From: Verrucomicrobiia bacterium
GTDB lineage: Bacteria; Verrucomicrobiota; Verrucomicrobiia; Limisphaerales; UBA11358
Length of the DNA: 6,304 bases
NCBI GenBank assembly: GCA_030044395.1
Contig: JASHVW010000251.1
Location: 1-6,304, forward strand
Direction of reading: 5' to 3'
Both the position numbers and the translations under genes were made by a program. The notes beneath the pieces were generated by a model. The model was not told where the DNA came from. It worked only from the letters and a program-made list of their open reading frames with translations, and did not search any database. Positions 1 through 4,804 of the stretch are shown here, piece by piece (position 1 is the stretch's first letter; each line of letters opens with the position of its first letter).

Positions 1-1601
1 CCATTCGAATCTTTCGGCCGCATCCAGCCCATCGTCGGATCGTAAATGTGTTTGTAATTCGCGGACAGCCTCATGAAGTAGGCGTAATCGTCGGTCTTGC
101 CGAGCGCCTTGGCCATCTGGGCGATGCACCAGTCGTCGTAGGCATATTCCAGAGTTTTGGACAGTGATTCATCCTCCTTGTCGCAGGGAACCCAGCCCAG
201 TGTCGAAAATGTTGCGGCGCTGTCGTAATCCGGATTCATCGCCGTCGCTTTGATTGCCTCGTAGGCGTGTTGCACATCAAAACCTTTCACTCCTTTGAAA
301 TAGCCGTCCACAATTACCGGCACCGCGTGATATCCAATCATGCACCACGTTTCGTTTCCCTGCAGTTCCCACATCGGCAGCAGGTGGTCCACGCTCTGGT
401 CGTAATGCGCCAGCATCGTTTTGATCATGTCCGAATCGCGTTCGCCGTTGATCAGCGCCGTCAATGGTTGCTCCGCGCGGAAGATGTCCCATAACGAAAA
501 CACCGAATATTCAGTGAATCCTTTCGCTTCATGAATGTTCTGGTCGAAGCCGTGATATTGCCCATTGACATCTTCGTAAAGATTTGGCGCCAGCGAAGCG
601 TGATAGAGCGACGTATAAAACGTCTCCTTCTGCTCTTGCGAGCCTTCAATCTGAATCTTGCTCAATTGGGCGTCCCATTTCCGGCACGTCGCTTCCCGCA
701 CCTTGTCGAAATCCCAATCCGGAATTTCCGTATCCAAATTTTGCAGCGCGTCCGCCGCGCTCACCGCGGAAAGTCCCACTTTGACTTCAATGACCTCTCC
801 GGCGTGCGTTTTATACCTGGCGATGAATTGCAGATTCGTGCCCGCCGCTTCCTTGTGGCTGCGAAAGCGGTACGTATTATAAATGACCGGCTTGCCTGCG
901 CTGACGATTTCCGTGTCGTCAAAAGGCCGCGAATAACGCGCCGCGAAATACAGATACCGCTCCTTGGCCCACCCGTTGATCAGATGAAATCCCGTGATCG
1001 TTGATTCATCTTCAATCCGCACGTGCGATTCCGCCACTTTCCAGCCGCCAATCACGTGGGACAAGTCGGTCAAAATCGCTGCCTCGTCGCTGGCTGGAAA
1101 GGTGAACCGTAATATCCCGGCGCGCTCTCCTGCCGTCAGTTCCGCCTTCACGCCGGATTTTTGCAGCACCACCTCGTAATAACCGGCGGCTGCTGACTCG
1201 GCCGCATGGGAATACACAGATTGATAACCCGTTTGCGGATGGTCCGGGTCGCCGCTGACAAATTCCGCCCCGCCGACCTGCGGCATGAACAGAAAATCGC
1301 CCAGATCGGGACACCCCGTGCCCGTCAGGTGCGTCAGGCTGAAACCCAGGATCGTGGGATCATCGTATGAATACCCTGAGCACGTATTCCAGTTCGTGAT
1401 GCAACTGTCCGTATCGGGACCAAGCTGCATCATTCCAAACGGCGCCGATGGCCCTGGAAACGTGTTGCCTTCCTCGCCCGCGGTGCCAACCAACGGACGG
1501 ATATAATCGGACAGACGGACCTGCGATTCCTCCCCGCCAGTGATTTGAGCGGTCGCCACAAACGCCACCAGCGGCAATATGACCTTGCAATATATTTTCA
1601 T
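1..1601 (-). CDS. GH92-family alpha-mannosidase, exported, C-terminus cut by window edge
   Basis: This reading frame stays open from an ATG at 1601 to the left edge, giving 533 codons; family members usually have about 700-780 residues. GH92 enzymes are calcium-dependent exo-alpha-mannosidases, mostly acting on alpha-1,2, -1,3 or -1,4 linkages in mannans and N-glycans. Residues 1-18 look like a Sec signal peptide (K2, K6, hydrophobic stretch, ATA at 16-18). The N-terminal beta-sandwich domain follows (about 30-265), with family motifs EGNTFPG (44-50), PFGMMQLGPDT (54-64) and GFSLTHLTGTGC (86-97). The (alpha/alpha)6 catalytic domain begins around 300, with FSLWDIFRAEQPL (368-380) and MWELQGNETWCMIGYH (410-425). 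The EGNAWQY-like and GNDD-like segments that carry the proposed acid and base residues in this family should lie beyond the window, so catalytic competence cannot be judged. The gene starts 11 bases after kbl and may be co-transcribed with it. The family call is firm; linkage specificity is unknown. Confidence 0.93.
   Translation of the reverse strand, partial: MKIYCKVILPLVAFVATAQITGGEESQVRLSDYIRPLVGTAGEEGNTFPGPSAPFGMMQLGPDTDSCITNWNTCSGYSYDDPTILGFSLTHLTGTGCPDLGDFLFMPQVGGAEFVSGDPDHPQTGYQSVYSHAAESAAAGYYEVVLQKSGVKAELTAGERAGILRFTFPASDEAAILTDLSHVIGGWKVAESHVRIEDESTITGFHLINGWAKERYLYFAARYSRPFDDTEIVSAGKPVIYNTYRFRSHKEAAGTNLQFIARYKTHAGEVIEVKVGLSAVSAADALQNLDTEIPDWDFDKVREATCRKWDAQLSKIQIEGSQEQKETFYTSLYHASLAPNLYEDVNGQYHGFDQNIHEAKGFTEYSVFSLWDIFRAEQPLTALINGERDSDMIKTMLAHYDQSVDHLLPMWELQGNETWCMIGYHAVPVIVDGYFKGVKGFDVQHAYEAIKATAMNPDYDSAATFSTLGWVPCDKEDESLSKTLEYAYDDWCIAQMAKALGKTDDYAYFMRLSANYKHIYDPTMGWMRPKDSN
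1548..1601 (-). other. Predicted Sec signal peptide of the GH92 protein
   Basis: Codons 1-18 encode a short charged start (MKIYCK), a hydrophobic stretch (VILPLVAFVA) and an AXA-type site (ATA, residues 16-18), with cleavage expected before Q19. The cysteine at residue 5 precedes the hydrophobic core, so it is not a lipobox. Export to the periplasm or beyond fits a polysaccharide- or glycan-degrading enzyme. Confidence 0.7.
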
Positions 1602-1609
1602 AATTTTTG

Positions 1610-1614
1610 TTCTC
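1610..1614 (-). promoter_or_regulatory. Weak ribosome binding site for the GH92 gene
   Basis: On the minus strand, GAGAA lies 8 bases before the ATG at 1601 and overlaps the kbl stop codon (TGA, 1615-1613). It is a partial Shine-Dalgarno match followed by an A/T-rich spacer. It supports the chosen start and re-initiation after kbl translation, but the match is weak. Confidence 0.4.
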
Positions 1615-2797
1615 AGACGTTTAATTCCTGTTTGACTTGAGCAAATGCGTTGACGGCAAATTCCAACTCTTCCCGCGAATGCGCCGCCGAAATCTGCGCG
1701 CGAATCCGCGCCTTGCCTTTGGGCACGACCGGATACGAAAACCCGACGACATAAACGCCCTTTGCCAGCATGGCGTCGGCAAATCTTGCGGCCACGGCCG
1801 CGTCACCCAGCATGACCGGCACGATCGGATGCGTTCCCGGCAAAATTCGCAGGCCAATCTTGCCAATTTCCCGCCGAAAATACCCCGTGTTCTCCTCCAG
1901 TTTGTCCCGCAGCACCGTGGATTCGTTCAGTAATTCCAGTACTTTTAAAGTGGCGCCGGCAATGGCCGGCGCGAGGGTGTTGGAAAATAGATAGGGCCGC
2001 GACCGTTGCCGCAGCACTTCGATGATTTCCTCGCGGCCACTGGCGTAGCCGCCGCTGGCGCCCCCGAGGGCCTTGCCGAAAGTGCCGGTAATAATGTCCA
2101 CCCCGGACATGACATTGTGAAATTCATGGGTGCCGCGTCCGTGTTGGCCCATGAATCCCACCGCGTGGGAATCATCCACCATCACGAGGGTGTCGTATTT
2201 CCCGGCAAGATCGCAAATTGTCGGCAGATTGGCAAGGCAACCGTCCATCGAAAAAACGCCGTCAGTCGCGACCATCCTGAAACGGCATCCGGCGGCTTCC
2301 TTCAGTTTTGCCTCCAGGTCCCCCATGTTGTTGTTCAAGTAACGAAAACATCGGGCCTTGCACAGGCGAACCCCGTCAATGATACTCGCATGGTTCAACT
2401 CATCGGAAATAATCGCATCCTCCGGCCCAAGTAGCGCCTCGAACAAACCGCCATTGGCGTCGAAGCAGGACGAGTAGAGAATCGTGTCTTCTGTCCCGAG
2501 GAATTCACTCAACCTGGCCTCCAGTTGCTTGTGTACCGACTGGGTGCCGCAAATGAATCGCACGCTGGCCATGCCGTATCCCCATTTGTCAATCGCCTCC
2601 TTCGCCGCCGCGGCCACCGCGGGATGTTGGGCCAGGCCGAGATAATTATTGGCGCAAAGATTCAGCACGGGCTTGCCGTCGGCGACGCGGATGGCTGTGC
2701 CCTGAGGCGTGGTGATGACGCGCTCGTTCTTATAGGTTCCCGCCGCGCGGATTTCGCCGAGTCTTCCTGAAATGTGTTTTTGAAAGGCGTCGTACAT
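1613..2797 (-). CDS. kbl: 2-amino-3-ketobutyrate CoA ligase (glycine C-acetyltransferase)
   Basis: Kbl carries out the second step of threonine breakdown: 2-amino-3-ketobutyrate plus CoA gives glycine plus acetyl-CoA, in the cytoplasm. The product is 394 residues from the ATG at 2797; E. coli Kbl has 398. It belongs to the fold-type I alpha-oxoamine synthase family of PLP enzymes. The Schiff-base lysine is K242 in TGTFGKALGGASGGY. Other active-site residues known from the E. coli enzyme are visible: H136 (ELNHASIIDG), S183 (DGVFSMDG), and D208 and H211 (VMVDDSHAVGF). Family signatures ANNYLGLA, FICGTQ, SCFDANGGLFE and RSRPYLFSN are all present. The C-terminal PVVPKGKARIR segment is conserved and the chain is complete. 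An in-frame TTG at 2800, adjacent to the preceding stop codon, is an alternative start adding one residue. Downstream of tdh, it completes the Tdh-Kbl pathway, which keeps the unstable aminoketobutyrate from decarboxylating to aminoacetone. Confidence 0.97.
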   Translation of the reverse strand: MYDAFQKHISGRLGEIRAAGTYKNERVITTPQGTAIRVADGKPVLNLCANNYLGLAQHPAVAAAAKEAIDKWGYGMASVRFICGTQSVHKQLEARLSEFLGTEDTILYSSCFDANGGLFEALLGPEDAIISDELNHASIIDGVRLCKARCFRYLNNNMGDLEAKLKEAAGCRFRMVATDGVFSMDGCLANLPTICDLAGKYDTLVMVDDSHAVGFMGQHGRGTHEFHNVMSGVDIITGTFGKALGGASGGYASGREEIIEVLRQRSRPYLFSNTLAPAIAGATLKVLELLNESTVLRDKLEENTGYFRREIGKIGLRILPGTHPIVPVMLGDAAVAARFADAMLAKGVYVVGFSYPVVPKGKARIRAQISAAHSREELEFAVNAFAQVKQELNV

Positions 2798-2800
2798 CAA

Positions 2801-3751
2801 TCAATTGGCCTCGTGAAATAGCGGCGTGCTGAAATAGCGCTCCGCGCGATCACAAAGCAGGGTCACAATGGTGGCGCCGGGCTTCATTTTGGCCCCCAGC
2901 CGGAGCGCCGCCGCCACATTGGCGCCGGATGAAGTTCCGACCAGAAGGCCAAATTCCTGATGCAGCCGCCTGGTCATCGCCAACGCCTCGGCGCTTTTAA
3001 CCTTCACACTGTCATCCAGCGGCGCGTCCCGCAGCAGGGGCGGCACAAACCCGTCGGCGACCCCTTCAATGAAATGACAGCAGGGACATTCGCCGGCCAG
3101 CAGCGCCTGCTCAGCCGGCTCCATCGCGACAATCCGCGCGCCCGGCCAGCGTTTTTTAATCGCCCGACCGCAACCGGCCAGCGTGCCGCCGGTCCCAAAG
3201 CCATGCACAAAGACATCAATGGGACCCTCCACCTGCCGCAAAATTTCCTCGCCGGTCGTGCGTTCGTGATCCGTCGCGTTCAATGGATTCTCGAACTGGC
3301 GCGGCAAAAAATAGCGCCCGTCTTTCGCCGCCATTTCCCGGGACAACTCGATGCCCGTCTGATACATGCCCGCGCTGTCGAATAGAATCAACTCCGCGCC
3401 CAACTGCCGAATCAGCCGGCGGCGCTCCACGCTCGCGCTGCTTGACATCAGAATCGTCACCCGATAGCCCATCGCCGCGCCGACCATGGCCAAAGCGATG
3501 CCGGTGTTGCCGCTGCTGCACTCCAGGATCATGGAATCGGACCGCAACAAGCCGCGCTCCTCCGCGTCCAGCAACACGTGCCTGGCCAGGCGGTCTTTCA
3601 CGCTGCCGCTGGGATTCAGAAACTCGCACTTCGCCAGCAGCGTCACACCTTCGGCTTCGAAGTGCAACGGCGCCAACGGTGTGTTGCCGATCAAACGCAA
3701 CACCGCCCGCCGCCCGGTTCGATTGGGAATTAGGCCGGTCGTTTCCATCAT
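2801..3751 (-). CDS. PLP-dependent cysteine synthase family protein (CysK/CysM-like)
   Basis: This 316-residue protein has the length and motif order of O-acetylserine sulfhydrylases: fold-type II PLP enzymes that replace the beta-substituent of an activated serine with sulfide or another nucleophile. LIGNTPLAPL (20-29) is the family start. The PLP lysine is K52 in NPSGSVKDR. SSGNTGIALA (79-88) is the substrate carboxylate loop, GFGTGGTLAG (184-193) the PLP phosphate loop, and GTSSGAN (272-278) holds the serine near the pyridine nitrogen. The C-terminus, DRAERYFSTPLF, resembles the usual GERYLSTPLF. There is no CBS regulatory domain. An unusual CPCC cluster at 222-225 replaces the PGP of the common PGPHKIQG segment. 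The gene overlaps tdh by four bases (ATGA), with a second ATG at 3748, and ends against kbl. No strong Shine-Dalgarno is seen, which fits coupling to tdh translation. It could be a cysteine synthase (acetyl- or phosphoserine) or a related beta-replacement enzyme such as a diaminopropionate synthase; I cannot choose between them. Confidence 0.88.
   Translation of the reverse strand: MMETTGLIPNRTGRRAVLRLIGNTPLAPLHFEAEGVTLLAKCEFLNPSGSVKDRLARHVLLDAEERGLLRSDSMILECSSGNTGIALAMVGAAMGYRVTILMSSSASVERRRLIRQLGAELILFDSAGMYQTGIELSREMAAKDGRYFLPRQFENPLNATDHERTTGEEILRQVEGPIDVFVHGFGTGGTLAGCGRAIKKRWPGARIVAMEPAEQALLAGECPCCHFIEGVADGFVPPLLRDAPLDDSVKVKSAEALAMTRRLHQEFGLLVGTSSGANVAAALRLGAKMKPGATIVTLLCDRAERYFSTPLFHEAN
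2809..2812 (-). promoter_or_regulatory. Ribosome binding site of kbl, inside the preceding gene
   Basis: The minus strand has GAGG within the last codons of the cysteine-synthase-like gene. It sits 8 bases before TTG (2800) and 11 bases before ATG (2797). The 8-base spacing would suit TTG better, while ATG is the stronger initiation codon. The site therefore leaves the exact kbl start slightly ambiguous, by one residue. Confidence 0.5.
3748..3751 (-). other. ATGA start/stop overlap between tdh and the cysteine-synthase-like gene
   Basis: On the minus strand the ATG start of the cysteine-synthase-like gene (3751-3749) shares bases with the TGA stop of tdh (3750-3748). This four-base overlap is a standard sign of translational coupling, and here it stands in for a visible Shine-Dalgarno sequence. 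A second in-frame ATG (3748-3746) follows at once and would shorten the protein by one residue. Confidence 0.85.
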
Positions 3752-4770
3752 CGCCAGTTCAGAATGACTTTGCCGGACTGTCCGCTCTCCATCACCGCCA
3801 AGCCCTTTTCAAATTCCGTATAATGCAACCGATGCGTGATGACCGGCTTGATGTCGAGTCCGCTTTGCAGCATGACCGTCATCTTATACCACGTTTCATA
3901 CATCTCGCGCCCATATATGCCCTTGATGGTCAGCATGTTGAATACGACTTTGTTCCAATCAATCGCGATTCTCTCCGACGGAATTCCAAGCAGCGCCATT
4001 TTTCCCCCGTGCGCCATGTTGTCAATCATGTCGCCGAACGCCGCCGGATTGCCGGACATTTCCAGGCCGATATCAAATCCTTCCTTCATGCCAAGTTGCT
4101 TTTGAACGTCTCTTAAATTCTGCTTCGCCGGATTGACCGCAAGTGTCACCCCCATTTTGCGCGCCAGTTCCAGCCGGAATTCATTTACGTCGGTAATGAC
4201 CACGTAGCGCGCGCCCGCGTGCCTCACAATCGCCGCCGCCATGATCCCAATCGGCCCCGCCCCGGTAATGAGAACGTCTTCACCAAGAACCTCAAACGAC
4301 AGGGCGGTATGAACCGCGTTGCCGAACGGGTCAAAAATCGCCCCGATATCCGGGTCAATCCCATTGTGAACCCACACGTTCGTCATCGGCAATGCCAGAT
4401 ATTCGGCAAATGCGCCCGGACGATTTACCCCCACGCCTTTGGTGTCCGCGCACAAATGCCGCCGGCCGGCGAGACAATTCCGGCAATGCCCGCAGACCAC
4501 GTGGCCTTCGCCGCTGACAATTTGTCCCGGAAAAAAATCCTTCACATTGGAGCCAACTTCCACAATTTCGCCGACGAATTCGTGGCCAACCACCATTGGC
4601 ACCGGAATGGTCTTCCGCGCCCAGGCGTCCCATTTGTAGATGTGCAGGTCTGTGCCGCAGATGCCGGTGCGGTCCACTCGAATCAGCACGTCGTTGATGC
4701 CAATGGTGGGTTCGGGCACATCCTCGAGCCAAAGGCCGCGTTCGCTTCTGCTTTTGACGAGAGCCTTCAT
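3748..4770 (-). CDS. tdh: L-threonine 3-dehydrogenase
   Basis: Tdh oxidises L-threonine with NAD+ to 2-amino-3-ketobutyrate in the cytoplasm, the first step of threonine conversion to glycine and acetyl-CoA. The product is 340 residues, against 341 in E. coli, and is a zinc-dependent medium-chain dehydrogenase. Catalytic-zinc residues C38 (RTGICGTDLHIY), H63 and E64 (VGHEFVGE) are present. Structural-zinc cysteines are C93, C96, C99 and C107. H90 (SGEGHVVCGHC) matches the E. coli histidine linked to substrate preference. The Rossmann NAD site is GAGPIG (170-175), with acidic D194 in VITDVNEFR after the second strand. FDPFGNAVHTALSFE (146-160), GFDIGLEMSG (231-240) and IKGIYGREMYETWYKM (282-297) are near-identical to known Tdh enzymes, which separates it from general alcohol or sorbitol dehydrogenases. 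The ATG at 4770 aligns with the family start, though no clear Shine-Dalgarno precedes it. It lies 30 bases after the secreted-protein gene and overlaps the next gene. Confidence 0.97.
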   Translation of the reverse strand: MKALVKSRSERGLWLEDVPEPTIGINDVLIRVDRTGICGTDLHIYKWDAWARKTIPVPMVVGHEFVGEIVEVGSNVKDFFPGQIVSGEGHVVCGHCRNCLAGRRHLCADTKGVGVNRPGAFAEYLALPMTNVWVHNGIDPDIGAIFDPFGNAVHTALSFEVLGEDVLITGAGPIGIMAAAIVRHAGARYVVITDVNEFRLELARKMGVTLAVNPAKQNLRDVQKQLGMKEGFDIGLEMSGNPAAFGDMIDNMAHGGKMALLGIPSERIAIDWNKVVFNMLTIKGIYGREMYETWYKMTVMLQSGLDIKPVITHRLHYTEFEKGLAVMESGQSGKVILNWR

Positions 4771-4782
4771 TTGGAACCGTAT

Positions 4783-4804
4783 ATGACCTGGCCTTGCAGG
4801 TCAT
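4783..4804. repeat. Perfect 8-bp inverted repeat at the gene junction upstream of tdh
   Basis: The plus strand reads ATGACCTG, six bases (GCCTTG), then CAGGTCAT: a perfect 8-bp inverted repeat. It includes the TGA stop codon of the secreted-protein gene and ends 12 bases before the tdh start codon. As RNA it could fold into a modest hairpin, but no U-run follows, so a standard intrinsic terminator is unlikely. It could be an operator for a dimeric regulator, a hairpin limiting read-through or tdh initiation, or chance. Confidence 0.45.

Noticed and set aside
531..1004. Plus-strand open frame (157 codons) antisense to the GH92 gene
   Set aside because: The opposite strand carries an uninterrupted GH92 reading frame with family motifs on both sides. 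The antisense product is Arg-rich and unrecognisable.
1953..1972. GC-rich inverted repeat GCGCCGGC-AATG-GCCGGCGC
   Set aside because: It lies within kbl and encodes conserved Ala-Gly-rich residues (APAIAGATL). The symmetry is explained by GCC/GGC codons, and no U-run or gene boundary is nearby.
3283..4116. Long plus-strand open frame (277 codons) antisense to the cysteine-synthase-like gene and tdh
   Set aside because: It lies opposite two genes with complete, conserved catalytic motifs. The predicted protein is low-complexity, rich in Arg, Pro and Ser, and has no recognisable domain, as expected for a GC-rich shadow frame.
4768..4790. Possible promoter for tdh (TATACG as a -10 box)
   Set aside because: The -10 match is partial, no acceptable -35 is found 16-18 bases upstream, and the resulting leader would be nearly absent.
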